A stretch of 64,000 bases of DNA from an uncultured Granulosicoccus sp. (GCA_947492525.1 CANLNQ010000003.1:124001-188000); one strand, 5' to 3'. Positions 1 to 11,010 are shown, counted from the stretch's first letter. Program-made: numbers and translations. The notes: generated from the letters alone by a model not told the origin.

Positions 1-3000
1 CAAGTCTTCATCAGGGAGATTGGCAAGCATTACCGTTATGGCTTGTTCAACCGTTGAATTGACGGATCCAGTGCCATCATCCACACTGATGGTCAGTTGG
101 TACACGTGGTCTTTGTCGGCATCGTCGGGATTGTCATGGTCAGGTGCCTCGACAAAGGCAAGTGCACCAGTGCTTGCATCCAGGCTGAATCGGTCTGCGT
201 CTTCACCACCCGTAATCGCATAGCTCAGACTGTTTCCATCCGGATCCGATCCTGAAATGGTGGTAACGAACGTCGCATTCTCATTGACAGCGAATACATT
301 GCCGGTGGTGATCGATGGTGCACTGTTGACGTGGTTGATAGTCAACGAGTAGATGCGGGTAGTCTCCAGCCCTGCAGCATCCGTGATACCCAGGGTCAGC
401 GACAGTGGGCCGGTATCCTCTGGCGACGGTATACCGCTCAGTGTGACTGTACCATCCCTGTTGTCTGTCAGCACAAGCCAGTCGGGAAGCGTCGTTGTAG
501 TGAAAGACAAGGTGTCATCACTGTCCGGATCGCGAGTATCGATAGTCAGCGAGTAGGGTTGATTGGCTATCGCATCCGGCAAGCTGGCATCGGTGATGAA
601 CACCGGTGCCTCATTCACATCACTGACCGTGAGGGTAAAGTCCCGTGTGGCGGCCGAACCATCACTGGAAGTGGCGGTGACGGTAAACGTATGCGCGCTG
701 GCATTCTCGTGATCCAGCGCGGCGGCGGTGGTGACAACGCCGTTACCGTCGATGCTGAACAAGGCGGCATCGGTACCGCTCAGGGCATAGCTGATACTCT
801 GAGCGGCATCCCCGTCACGGGTGTCGGCGGTGATACCCACGGTGCTGCCGATGGCACGGTTTTCATCGACGATGCCGTCACTGCCGGCAAGGCTGTCCAG
901 ATCGGTAATGGGGGAGAGGTCTTCATCGGACAGATCGGTCACGCTGACCGTGATCGACTGTGTGCTGATGGCATTCGGGGTGCCGGTACCGTCATCGGCG
1001 CTGACAATCACCTCGTAGACATTGTCGGTGTCGCTATCCTGCGGGTTCTCGTAGTCAGGCGCGGCAGAGAAATGCAAGGCTCCAGTCGCCGCATCGATGG
1101 TGAACCGCGCCGCATCCGTCCCGCCGGCGATGGCGTAGCGCATCGAATCGTTTTCTTCATCGCTTGCCTGCACACTGGCGATGGCCGTGTTGTTCTCAGC
1201 TACAGTAAAAGCCGTATCGGAGGAGAAGACCGGGGCATCGTTGACATTGACGACGGCCACCGAGAAGGTGCGACTGCCTGTCAGTCCGGCACTGTCTTCG
1301 ATCTCGAGGGTGATCTCCCAGGTGCCGACATGCGCGTTCTGCGGTGTGCCACTGAAGGTGGCCGTCCCATCGTTGTTGTCAGTCAGGGACAACCAGACCG
1401 GAATGGCGGCATTGTTGAAGGTGATCGTATCGCCGGTGTCCGGATCCCGGGTGGCAATCGTGGCGGTATAGGCACTGTCTTCCGTGGCATCCGGCAAGCT
1501 GGCATCGGTGATGAACACCGGTGCCTCATTCACATCATTGACCGTGACGGTAAATTCCCGCGTGGCGGTTGAGCCATCACTGGAAGTGGCAGTGACGGTA
1601 AACGTATGCGCGCTGGCATTCTCGTGATCCAGCGCGGCGGCGGTGGTGACAACGCCATTGCCGTCGATGCTGAACAAGGTGGCATCGGTGCCGCTCAGGG
1701 CATAGGCAATGCTCTGACCGGCATCCCCGTCACGGGTGTCGGCGGTGATACCCACGGTGCTGCCGATGGCACGGTTTTCATCGACGATGCCGTCACTGCC
1801 GGCAAGGGTGTCCAGGTCGGTAATGGGGGAGAGGTCTTCATCGGACAGGTCGGTCACGCTGACCGTGATCGACTGTGTGCTGATGGCATTCGGGGTGCCG
1901 GTGCCATCGTCAGCGCTGACAATCACCTCGTAGACATTGTCGGTGTCGCTATCTCGCGGGCTCTCGTAATCGGGAGCACCAATGAAACTCAGATTGCCGG
2001 TAATGGCATCAACGGAAAACAAGGCCGCGTCAGCGCCGCCACTGATGGCATACTCGGGGGTGTCTCCATCCTCGTCAGTGGTGGTGAGCTGTAGCACGAA
2101 GGTGTTGTTTTCATCGATCGAAACATTGTCGGAAGAGGTGAATACGCTGGGGTCATTGACGTTGTTCACCGTCAATGAAAAGGTGCGTGCGCTGATCAGA
2201 CCCGCGGCGTCTTCGATTTCCAGCGTGAAACTCACCGGGCCGAGATCGCCTTGAGACGGCGTACCGGACACCGTGGCGGTGCCATCGTTGTTGTCCTGCA
2301 GGCTCAACCAGGCGGGTAGTCCGCTTGCACTGAAAGTGATCGTATCGCCGGTGTCCGGATCCCGGGTGGCAATCGTGGCGGTATAGGCACTGTCTTCCGT
2401 GGCATCCGGCAAGCTGGCATCGGTGGTGAATGCCGGTGCCTCATTCACATCATTGACCGTGACGGTAAATTCCCGTGTGGCGGTCGAACCATCACTGGAA
2501 GTGGCGGTGACGGTAAACGTATGCGCGCTGGCATTCTCGTGATCCAGTGCGGCGGCGGTGGTGACAACGCCGTTGCCGTCGATGCTGAACAAGGCGGCAT
2601 CGGTGCCGCTCAGGGCATAGGCAATGCTTTGACCGGCATCCCCGTCACGGGTGTCGGCGGTGATACCCACGGTGCTGCCGATGGCACGGTTTTCATCGAC
2701 GATGCCGTCACTGCCGGCAAGGCTGTCCAGATCGGTAATGGGGGAGAGGTCTTCATCGGACAGGTCAGTCACGCTGACCGCAATCGACTGTGTGCTGATG
2801 GCATTCGGGGTGCCGGTACCGTCATCGGCGCTGACAATCACTTCATAGACATTGTCGGTGTTGCTATCCTGCGGGGTCTCGTAGTCGGGTGCGGCAGAGA
2901 AACGCAAGGCTCCAGTCGCTGCATCAATGGTGAACCGCGCCGCATCCTCCCCGCCGGCGATGGCGTAGCGCATCGAATCGTTTTCTTCATCGCTTGCCTG

Positions 3001-6000
3001 CACACTGGCGATGGCCGTGTTGTTCTCCGCGACCGTGAAAGCCGTATCGGAGGAGAATACCGGGGCATCGTTGACATTGACAACGGTCACCGAGAAGGTG
3101 CGACTGTCTGTCAGTCCGGCACTGTCTTCGATCTCCAGGGTGATGTCCCAGGTGCCGACATGCGCGTTCTGTGGTGTGCCACTGAAGGTGGCCGTACCAT
3201 CGTTGTTGTCAGTCAGGGACAACCAGACCGGAATGGCGTCATTGTTGAAGGTGATCGTATCGCCGGTGTCCGGATCCCGGGTGGCAATGGTGGCGGTATA
3301 GGCACTGTCTTCCGTGGCATCTGGCAAGCCGGCATCGGTGATGAACACCGGTGCCTCATTCACATCACTGACCGTGACGGTGAAGTCCCGTGTGGCGGTT
3401 GAGCCATCACTGGAAGTGGCAGTGACGGTAAACGTATGCGCGCTGGCATTCTCGTGATCCAGTGCGGCGGCGGTGGTGACAACGCCATTGCCGTCGATGC
3501 TGAACAAGGCGGCATCGGTGCCGCTCAGGGCATAGGCAATGCTCTGACCGGCATCCCCGTCACGGGTGTCGACGGTGATACCCACGGTGCTGCCGATGGC
3601 ACGGTTTTCATCGACGATGCCGTCACTGCCGGCAAGGCTGTCCAGATCGGTAATGGGGGAGAGGTCTTCATCGGACAGGTCAGTGACGCTGACCACAATC
3701 GACTGTGTACTGATGGCATTCGGGGTGCCGGTACCGTCATCGGCGCTGACAATCACTTCATAGACATTGTCGGTGTCGCTATCCTGCGGGTTTTCGTAGT
3801 CAGGTGCGGCAGAGAAACGCAAGGCTCCAGTCGCCGCATCGATGGTGAACCGCGCCGCATCCGTCCCGCCGGCGATGGCGTAGCGCATCGAATCATTTTC
3901 TTCATCGCTTGCCTGCACACTGGCGATGGCCGTGCTGTTCTCCACGATCGTAAAAGCCGTATCGGAGGAGAAGACCGGGGCATCGTTGACATTGACGACG
4001 GTCACCGAAAAGGTGCGACTGTCTGTCAGTCCTGCACTGTCTTCGATCTCGAGGGTGATGTCCCAGGTGCCGACATGCGCGTTCTGCGGTGTGCCACTGA
4101 AGGTGGCCGTACCATCGTTGTTGTCGGTCAGGGACAACCAGACCGGAATGGCCGCATTGTTGAAGGTGATCGTATCGCCGGTGTCCGGATCCCGGGTGGC
4201 AATCGTGGCGGTATAGGCACTGTCTTCCGTGGCATCCGGCAAGCTGGCGTCGGTGGTGAATGCCGGTGCCTCATTCACATCACTGACCGTGACGGTAAAG
4301 TCCCGTGTGGCGGTTGAGCCATCACTGGAAGTGGCGGTGACGGTAAACGTATGCGCGCTGGCATTCTCGTGATCCAGTGCGGCAGCGGTGGTGATAACGC
4401 CATTGGCGTCGATGCTGAACAAGGCGGCATCAGTACCGCCCAGGGCATAGCTGATACTCTGACCGGCATCCCCGTCACGGGTGTCGGCGGTGATACCCAC
4501 GGTGCTACCGATGGCACGGTTTTCATCGACGATGCCGTCACTGCCGGCAAGGCTGTCCAGATCGGTAATGGGGGAGAGGTCTTCATCGGACAGGTCAGAG
4601 ACACTGACCGCGATCGACTGTGTGCTGATGGCATTCGGTGAGCCGGTACCGTCATCGGCGCTGACAATCACTTCATAGACATTGTCGGTGTCGCTATCTC
4701 TCGGGCTCTCGTAATCGGGAGCACCAATGAAACTCAGATTCCCGGTAGTGGCATCAACGGAAAACAGGGCCGCGTCATCGCCACCACTGATGGCATACTC
4801 GGGGGTGTTTCCATCCTCGTCAGTGGTGGTGAGTTGTACCACGAAGGTGTTGTTTTCATCGATCGAAACATTGTCGGAAGAGGTGAATACGCTGGGGTCA
4901 TTGACGTTGTTCACCGTCAATGAAAAGGTGCGTGCGCTGACCAGGCCTGCGGCGTCCTCGATTTCCAGCGTGAAACTCACTGGGCCGAGATCGCCTTGAG
5001 AGGGCGTACCGGACACCGAGGCGGTGCCATCGTTGTTGTCCTGCAGGCTCAACCAGGCGGGTAGTCCGCTTGCACTGAAAGAGCGTGTGTCGCCCGCATC
5101 CTGATCACTGGTGCTGATCGTGATCGAATACTGCGTGTCCTCTTCTGCGTCTGGCAACGATGAGGGCGTGTCGAATTCAGGAGCTTCGTTGATGTCGTTT
5201 ATCGTGATATCGATCAACTGACTATCGGCTGCGCCGTTTTCATCAGTGACGCGAACGATCACTAAATAGCTGCTCTGGGCTTCATGATCCGGCTCTGTCA
5301 CGAATGACAGCTTTCCCGATGTCGCCCCGATGGCGAAACTGGCCGAATCGAAAGCACTCACGATGTCGTAGGTAAGGACAGCATCGTCATCCACATCGCT
5401 GGCGGTAACCTGGGTAACACTCAATACCCCCTCGTCAACGGTCAGCGAAGCGGAGCTGCTTCCACCATTGCTCGTGATGAATGGCCTATCGTTGGATGCT
5501 GTCAGGGTAATCACTGTCTGTGAGGTGGTGGAGAGGCTTCCCCCGCTACCTTGAGCACCCGAGTTGCCATCTGTCAGTGTCCAGTTGAGCTGGACCTGAG
5601 CGGGCGGATTATCGTTGGTGTTGAGATAGGTGATCTGTTGCAACAGATGATTGACATCATCGTTGGTGGGTATTTCCCCGTTGGCGTCGGTGAAGCTGAT
5701 TGTCAACTGGCCTGCCAGGCTGCTGCTGTCAAAGCTTGCTATCGACTGACCGTTCTTGACAATCTGGTTGCCTACAAGAGTCAAGCCATTGCCCGGATTG
5801 AAGCCGAAGACATCATCACTGTTGACCGAGACATCTCGAACCAGAGTCAGGCTTGCACCGGAGAAGTTGTCGCCTGCACTCAGTTCCTGATCGTAGACAG
5901 CGGCACCGGGCTCGATCACGATGGCGGCCGTGTCCTCGGTGTAGGCAGCCGTACCTGTCATGGAATCAGTCCGGACAAACTGCCTGTCAAGCTCCCCGTT

Positions 6001-9000
6001 CTCGAGTATGCCGGCAATGAAGGTCTGGCCATCAGCCTTGCCGGCAATCTTGAAGTTGCCGTTCGCGTCGACCACCACAGCCGTGGCCTTGTCTGATGAG
6101 CCGCTGAGGTCCAGGCGCACGACACCGTCGCCATCAAGCGTGGTGTCCAGTGTGCCATCACTATTGAGCCGGAAGATGGAGATGTCGTCATCGGACCCGT
6201 TGAACACGTCACCGACCACAACGATACGACCTTCGGAATCCACCGTGAGATTGAATACCGATTCATCGCCGCTACCGGCATAGACGTTGACGTAGCCGGA
6301 TCCTGCGAAACTGATGTCAAGACTCCCGTTACTCAGCAAGCGAACAATCTGGGACGGATCGCCGCTGGCATCGCTGTAACCGCCGAGAATGATCTTGTCA
6401 TCACCATCTATCGCCAGTGTTGTCGGCGACAGATTGTTTCCGTCCACCAGTTGCACGTGTCCATCTCCACTGAAGGAGGTATCGAGTGTGCCGTCGGTAT
6501 TGAGGCGCACGATACGCGTTTCGGTTGTCGATCCGTTGTATCGCTCACCGATCACGACGATTCGGTTGTCGCTGTGCAATTGCACGGCGTTTCCGGAAGC
6601 ATCGCCGGATCCTGTATTGATGAGCTTGTAGCCGCTACCGTTGAAGGTGGTATCCAGAATGCCATCGGCAGTAAAGCGCATCACCACGATGGAATCATCA
6701 CCTCCCGAATTGACGAAACCAGTACCAACGATGTCACCATCGCTTGTCAGGGTCATGTCGGTCAGTGCAGTGTGATCGCTGCCGCCCGTGCTGAAAACGA
6801 CTTCACCCGCCGTACCGAAGCTGGTATCCAGAGAGCCATCCGTGTTGTAGCGAAGCAGAACTACGTTGTCGTAGCTGCCGAGATCCCGGTTACCGGCCAC
6901 GAGGATCTTGCCATCGCTCTGGATGCTCAGTGCCTTGGTGAACTGGTCGTCGGACGAGATATCGGAAATGACGGTGCCATCGATACCGAAGCTTTCATCG
7001 ATGGATCCATCGTTATTGTATCGGGTCAGGGCGAAGTCCCATCTATACCCGAGTGATGCTGACAGGATCTTGCTCGCAATGATGTAACGTCCATCCGACT
7101 GTCTGACAATATCGACAGCGTCGCTGATGTTGGCGTCCAGATCAACCTGGTCAAAGCCGCTGCCCTGAAAAAATGAGGGTGCCTGGTTGCCTGTCGGGGC
7201 GATTGCTTCAGCAGTGACATTGAGAGCATACTCTGAAGTGTCCGAGAAGCCCGCACTTCCCAGATCCACGGTTGCAGTTGCGGTCACGAGGTCTCCGGCA
7301 TCGACAGTAGCACTCAGCCGGGCATCAAAACTCGCAGCGCCGCCAGAATCCGTCGTGACACTCGTGTAGCCCAGCAGTATTCGGGCTCCGCCGTGACCGC
7401 TGGCATCTACCGTATTACTGGTGAAGAACTCTATCCGGTAGGTGGTGTCGGCCTGTGACTGCAAGGTGCCTGCGATGGACAGACTTCCGGACTCGTCGGT
7501 GACTACCTGTCCCAGTACCGGAAAGTTCTGCAGATTGTTGGCGCCCGAGTCTGCATCATCCGCATCGTTGTCAGTAACCGCATCTACGCCGAGATCGATT
7601 CCGATGCCGCCGTTCTGCCAGATGCTGTTGCCCAGCAGGGTATTACCTGAGGCGTCCGTGTCAACCTGAACACCATTGCCGGAGTTTGCCGAAATGGCAT
7701 TGCGTTCATTGACATGGGTGCCACCGATTCGATTGTTGCTCGACAGTACGACAATACCGTGCCCGATGTTGCCCAACAGGGCGATTTCGTCGACGGCCAG
7801 GCCGATGGTGTTGCCGGAAACGACATTGTATTCTGCTGACGCGGAGATCGTAATGCCATCGCCATCATTGCCTGAAATGACATTGCCTTCACCTTCCGCC
7901 GAACCGCCTATCAAAACGTTATTGGTGCTCCCTCCGAGCAGAATGCCACCATTTTCATTGCCGATATCGACATATCCCGAACGATCCACACCGATAAGAT
8001 TCCCCTTGACCTGCACGCCGGAGCTGTTCAGCAGGTTGATACCGAACGCGCCGTTACCCGAAATGACGTTCGCGGCTGTGGAACCGAGGCCACCAATGAG
8101 TATGTCTCCCGAGGAGCTTTGAATGGAAAGCCCGAGCGAGCCGTTTCCAACTGTCAAGGAGCCAAGCGAATCAGTTCCAAAGTAGTTGCCTTGAATGGTG
8201 GCAGCGGAAGAAACGCCAGTGATCAACATTCCGTACAGCGAGTTACCCGACAGGATGTTTCCCTCTCCGTCAGTCGTACCGCCGACGTAGGTGTCACTGG
8301 CCGAATCGATGTATATTCCGAAAATGTTGGGGAGCGATGCATCACCTGACTCATTGGTACCGATTCTGTTGCCGGTAATGATGTTGCCAACCGTGGAAGC
8401 CTCCGAGACATGTACCCCTGAATAGCCGTTTCCGGATATCAGATTGCCTGTGCTGTCGTTGGAGTTTCCGCCGATGATGTTATAGCTTGCGCCACCGGAC
8501 AGGGCTACTCCGCTGCCTTCGTTCTCGATAGCGCTATTGCCATCCAGACTGGTGCCGATCCGGTTGCCGGTAATGCTGTTGTCGTTGGTATTCGCTCCCC
8601 ATAGTTCAACACCGTTGGCGGCATTGCCGGAAATGAGATTGCCTTCACTGGCACTGGCGTCTCCGCCAATCGTGGAAGCCGAGGCACCGGAGTAGAGGCC
8701 GACACCATTGTTGGCATTACCCAGTTTTTGGTCGCCATTGATATTCGTCCCGATCCTGTTGGCCTTGATGACGGAGCCAGTAGTGCCATCACCGCTGATG
8801 GAAATCCCGTCTGCACCGTTGCCGGATATGATGTTTGCTTCACCGTTGCCGGTACCCCCGATGAGGGTGTTGCTGGCGCCGCCCCATATATTGATACCGT
8901 CGATGGTATTGCCCAGGCTGATGCTGTTGCTGGAATTCGTACCGATATAGTTGCCCAGAATGGTATTGCCGCTGGTGTCATTTGCTCCCAGTTTTATTCC

Positions 9001-11010
9001 GTGTTCATTGGCAACAATGGTGTTCGCCTGAGAATTCGTGCGGTCCCCGCCGATTCTGTTGTTTGATGCTCCATTGACGATATCGATACCCGCAAACGCG
9101 TTGCCGATTGCCAGGCTTGCGGTAGTGTCGCTGCCGATCCGGTTTCCGAGTATCAGATTGCCCACGGTGGTGGTGCCGAATTCTGCGTCGATGGTGATGC
9201 CGTTGGCAGCATTGCCGGAGATCAGGTTGCTTTCGTAGTTACCGTTGCCGCCGATCTCGTTGTTCTGCGCTCCGTTATAGAGCAGAACCCCGTGACGACC
9301 GTTGGCCATGGCAGTATCGCCACTCGCATTGGTGCCGATGAGATTCCCCAGCACCCGATTGTTGGAAGTCGAGTCGCCGCTTATGGAAACGCCGTCGTTT
9401 CCATTGCCCGAGATAACGTTAGCTGCACCCGAGGCATTGCTTCCAATTTTGTTGAACTGGGCACCGGGCCCCAATCTGACACCGTCACCTCCATTACCCA
9501 GCACACCCATGCCGTCGACTGTGGTACCGATTCTATTGCCAGTAAGTATATTGTTGAGTGCGCTCGTACCTGAAATCGACACACCGTGAACGGTGTTTCC
9601 GGATATGACATTTGAACGTATCTCGGTGCCAGTAGGAGAATTTGTCAGGTTGATTCCTGACCCGCCGTTGCCTATTGCAGCCGTTCCGTCAGAGTTGGTC
9701 CCGATGAAGTTGAGGTCGATGATGTTACCCTGAGAGATGAACTCACTGATGGACAGTCCGTCCAGACGGTTTCCCGACAGGACATTGGCACCCCCGGCAG
9801 AGCCATCGCCGATGCGGTTGTCGGCGGATTCGTGGATCGATATGCCATGGCCGTCATTTCCCATCGCGTCGGTGAGGTTCACCCCGTCGGTGCCGACAAG
9901 AAGTCCAGTCAGTGTAATATCCGACGTGTCATACAGGGCAATTCCATCACCGGCGAATCTGACGATCTGCAGATTGCTGATGACACTGTTTGCACTACCG
10001 TTGTTCAGTGTCAGTCCGTTACCGTCCGGCGTTGACATCAAGCTGCCGTCGAGTATCACCTCGACATCTCCATTGATATCCAGGGTGCCGCTCAAGCTTA
10101 TCTGCGAGGTGATTGCCGGCAGTTCGGTAAGGGGGTAGAAGGTACCGCTGGTCTGAAAGACGATTGTGTTCGAGGTCCCATCCAGATTCGCATCGAGAAT
10201 GGCCTGTCGCAGGGAGCCTGCACCGGAGTCATTGGTGTTGGTGACGAATATATCAGCCATGACACCTTCGTAGTCGTGCAGGAGCGTTGTGCCCAGCTGG
10301 GTATCGGCCTCTATCTTTCCTGAACGGTATTCGAGTTGCCAATCGCCGCCAAGGCTGGCATTGCCGGTTCTATCTTCGGAGGCAGCAATGTCGGCACGAG
10401 TGAGTTCACCGAGCAGCGATGCAAAGGCTTGACCCTGTGCTGATCCAGTGAGATCGCAGCCGTAGATGAGCAGATCCGCTCCGCTACTCATTGTCTCTGC
10501 CCAGGCGCTGACCTGGTCCGCTCTTGCCATGAGTTGGTCCATGTCGACGCGACCATTACCCAGCAGGAGCTCGGCATCGCTACCGTGCGAGAACAGTTGT
10601 ATGCTTGAAACCGCTTCCTGTTCCGCCAGGTAGTCGCTGATCTGATCCAGTCCGTCGCTATCGCTTTCGATGAAACGAACGATACGATTCGCGTTCTGCT
10701 CGGCTGACAATTGTTCAGCCAGCCAGTCTGCGTTGTCGAGGCCGCGGTCGATCAGTACCAGCTCGATGTCAGGGCTGTTGTCGTTGCTCGCGTGATGGTC
10801 AGCGGCTGCGTTGTTCTCTGCACCAGGGTGCTGTGCCGCTTCAATGACACCTTGTCTGATGGAATCAAGCGCCTGGTATTCCCGGTATTGATCGGCATCG
10901 AGAGCGAACAGTGCGGCTGCATCGGCTGAAAACAACAAGCGATCGTCCAGCGATTCTACCTTGAAGATATCGGTAGGTCTTTGCGGGCTGTTGTTCAGCT
11001 TCTCTTTCAT
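1..11010 (-). CDS. Giant multidomain surface protein (LEPR motif, DUF4347, beta-helix, delta-60, cadherin-like repeats), C-terminus missing
   Basis: The minus-strand frame from ATG at 11010 stays open to base 1, giving 3670 residues and no stop, so the C-terminus lies outside the window. Residues 19-30 (ESLDDRLLFSAD) match the LEPR-XLL N-terminal motif. Residues about 82-248 are a DUF4347 domain (LLIYGCDLT, AASEDRTGNASLGGDW). From about 260 to 1160 runs a right-handed parallel beta-helix of ISGN-x-GV / GNxIGT repeats, opened by a CSLREA-like GAGSLRQAI segment. Residues about 1270-1680 contain seven delta-60-type repeats (DGSLDTSFG). From about 1840 onward come cadherin, dystroglycan-type cadherin and He_PIG Ig-like modules. 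There is no classical signal peptide, and DUF4347 giants are usually thought to be secreted by type I systems. Likely a secreted or surface-anchored adhesin; the role is inferred from architecture. Upstream lies the polyamine operon, with about 325 bp between. Confidence 0.9.
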   Translation of the reverse strand, partial: MKEKLNNSPQRPTDIFKVESLDDRLLFSADAAALFALDADQYREYQALDSIRQGVIEAAQHPGAENNAAADHHASNDNSPDIELVLIDRGLDNADWLAEQLSAEQNANRIVRFIESDSDGLDQISDYLAEQEAVSSIQLFSHGSDAELLLGNGRVDMDQLMARADQVSAWAETMSSGADLLIYGCDLTGSAQGQAFASLLGELTRADIAASEDRTGNASLGGDWQLEYRSGKIEADTQLGTTLLHDYEGVMADIFVTNTNDSGAGSLRQAILDANLDGTSNTIVFQTSGTFYPLTELPAITSQISLSGTLDINGDVEVILDGSLMSTPDGNGLTLNNGSANSVISNLQIVRFAGDGIALYDTSDITLTGLLVGTDGVNLTDAMGNDGHGISIHESADNRIGDGSAGGANVLSGNRLDGLSISEFISQGNIIDLNFIGTNSDGTAAIGNGGSGINLTNSPTGTEIRSNVISGNTVHGVSISGTSALNNILTGNRIGTTVDGMGVLGNGGDGVRLGPGAQFNKIGSNASGAANVISGNGNDGVSISGDSTSNNRVLGNLIGTNASGDTAMANGRHGVLLYNGAQNNEIGGNGNYESNLISGNAANGITIDAEFGTTTVGNLILGNRIGSDTTASLAIGNAFAGIDIVNGASNNRIGGDRTNSQANTIVANEHGIKLGANDTSGNTILGNYIGTNSSNSISLGNTIDGINIWGGASNTLIGGTGNGEANIISGNGADGISISGDGTTGSVIKANRIGTNINGDQKLGNANNGVGLYSGASASTIGGDASASEGNLISGNAANGVELWGANTNDNSITGNRIGTSLDGNSAIENEGSGVALSGGASYNIIGGNSNDSTGNLISGNGYSGVHVSEASTVGNIITGNRIGTNESGDASLPNIFGIYIDSASDTYVGGTTDGEGNILSGNSLYGMLITGVSSAATIQGNYFGTDSLGSLTVGNGSLGLSIQSSSGDILIGGLGSTAANVISGNGAFGINLLNSSGVQVKGNLIGVDRSGYVDIGNENGGILLGGSTNNVLIGGSAEGEGNVISGNDGDGITISASAEYNVVSGNTIGLAVDEIALLGNIGHGIVVLSSNNRIGGTHVNERNAISANSGNGVQVDTDASGNTLLGNSIWQNGGIGIDLGVDAVTDNDADDADSGANNLQNFPVLGQVVTDESGSLSIAGTLQSQADTTYRIEFFTSNTVDASGHGGARILLGYTSVTTDSGGAASFDARLSATVDAGDLVTATATVDLGSAGFSDTSEYALNVTAEAIAPTGNQAPSFFQGSGFDQVDLDANISDAVDIVRQSDGRYIIASKILSASLGYRWDFALTRYNNDGSIDESFGIDGTVISDISSDDQFTKALSIQSDGKILVAGNRDLGSYDNVVLLRYNTDGSLDTSFGTAGEVVFSTGGSDHTALTDMTLTSDGDIVGTGFVNSGGDDSIVVMRFTADGILDTTFNGSGYKLINTGSGDASGNAVQLHSDNRIVVIGERYNGSTTETRIVRLNTDGTLDTSFSGDGHVQLVDGNNLSPTTLAIDGDDKIILGGYSDASGDPSQIVRLLSNGSLDISFAGSGYVNVYAGSGDESVFNLTVDSEGRIVVVGDVFNGSDDDISIFRLNSDGTLDTTLDGDGVVRLDLSGSSDKATAVVVDANGNFKIAGKADGQTFIAGILENGELDRQFVRTDSMTGTAAYTEDTAAIVIEPGAAVYDQELSAGDNFSGASLTLVRDVSVNSDDVFGFNPGNGLTLVGNQIVKNGQSIASFDSSSLAGQLTISFTDANGEIPTNDDVNHLLQQITYLNTNDNPPAQVQLNWTLTDGNSGAQGSGGSLSTTSQTVITLTASNDRPFITSNGGSSSASLTVDEGVLSVTQVTASDVDDDAVLTYDIVSAFDSASFAIGATSGKLSFVTEPDHEAQSSYLVIVRVTDENGAADSQLIDITINDINEAPEFDTPSSLPDAEEDTQYSITISTSDQDAGDTRSFSASGLPAWLSLQDNNDGTASVSGTPSQGDLGPVSFTLEIEDAAGLVSARTFSLTVNNVNDPSVFTSSDNVSIDENNTFVVQLTTTDEDGNTPEYAISGGDDAALFSVDATTGNLSFIGAPDYESPRDSDTDNVYEVIVSADDGTGSPNAISTQSIAVSVSDLSDEDLSPITDLDSLAGSDGIVDENRAIGSTVGITADTRDGDAGQSISYALGGTDAALFSIDANGVITTAAALDHENASAHTFTVTATSSDGSTATRDFTVTVSDVNEAPAFTTDASLPDATEDSAYTATIATRDPDTGDTITFNNAAIPVWLSLTDNNDGTATFSGTPQNAHVGTWDITLEIEDSAGLTDSRTFSVTVVNVNDAPVFSSDTAFTIVENSTAIASVQASDEENDSMRYAIAGGTDAARFTIDAATGALRFSAAPDYENPQDSDTDNVYEVIVSADDGTGTPNAISTQSIVVSVTDLSDEDLSPITDLDSLAGSDGIVDENRAIGSTVGITVDTRDGDAGQSIAYALSGTDAALFSIDGNGVVTTAAALDHENASAHTFTVTATSSDGSTATRDFTVTVSDVNEAPVFITDAGLPDATEDSAYTATIATRDPDTGDTITFNNDAIPVWLSLTDNNDGTATFSGTPQNAHVGTWDITLEIEDSAGLTDSRTFSVTVVNVNDAPVFSSDTAFTVAENNTAIASVQASDEENDSMRYAIAGGEDAARFTIDAATGALRFSAAPDYETPQDSNTDNVYEVIVSADDGTGTPNAISTQSIAVSVTDLSDEDLSPITDLDSLAGSDGIVDENRAIGSTVGITADTRDGDAGQSIAYALSGTDAALFSIDGNGVVTTAAALDHENASAHTFTVTATSSDGSTATREFTVTVNDVNEAPAFTTDASLPDATEDSAYTATIATRDPDTGDTITFSASGLPAWLSLQDNNDGTATVSGTPSQGDLGPVSFTLEIEDAAGLISARTFSLTVNNVNDPSVFTSSDNVSIDENNTFVLQLTTTDEDGDTPEYAISGGADAALFSVDAITGNLSFIGAPDYESPRDSDTDNVYEVIVSADDGTGTPNAISTQSITVSVTDLSDEDLSPITDLDTLAGSDGIVDENRAIGSTVGITADTRDGDAGQSIAYALSGTDATLFSIDGNGVVTTAAALDHENASAHTFTVTATSSDGSTATREFTVTVNDVNEAPVFITDASLPDATEDSAYTATIATRDPDTGDTITFNNAAIPVWLSLTDNNDGTATFSGTPQNAHVGTWEITLEIEDSAGLTGSRTFSVAVVNVNDAPVFSSDTAFTVAENNTAIASVQASDEENDSMRYAIAGGTDAARFTIDAATGALHFSAAPDYENPQDSDTDNVYEVIVSADDGTGTPNAISTQSITVSVTDLSDEDLSPITDLDSLAGSDGIVDENRAIGSTVGITADTRDGDAAQSISYALSGTDAALFSIDGNGVVTTAAALDHENASAHTFTVTATSSDGSAATRDFTLTVSDVNEAPVFITDASLPDAIANQPYSLTIDTRDPDSDDTLSFTTTTLPDWLVLTDNRDGTVTLSGIPSPEDTGPLSLTLGITDAAGLETTRIYSLTINHVNSAPSITTGNVFAVNENATFVTTISGSDPDGNSLSYAITGGEDADRFSLDASTGALAFVEAPDHDNPDDADKDHVYQLTISVDDGTGSVNSTVEQAITVMLANLPDEDL
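600..5080 (-). repeat. Tandem 915-bp coding repeat, five units
   Basis: A marker string recurs at 691, 1606, 2521, 3436 and 4351, an exact 915-bp (305-codon) period, so the frame is preserved. Each unit encodes about three beta-sandwich modules: two cadherin-like domains and one He_PIG/dystroglycan-type domain. One part of the unit is almost identical in all copies. The other part comes in two versions: type A near 1045-1410, 2875-3240 and 3790-4155, and type B near 1960-2330 and 4705-5080. From the N-terminal side the order is B, A, A, B, A. High identity with module swapping suggests recent unequal recombination. Confidence 0.9.

Noticed and set aside
331-4641. Long plus-strand open frames across the 5' 11 kb, some near 400 codons
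   Set aside because: They recur with the 915-bp repeat, are antisense to a frame open for 3670 codons with clear cadherin/Ig domains, and encode low-complexity Gly/Asp/Arg-rich sequence without homology I recognise.
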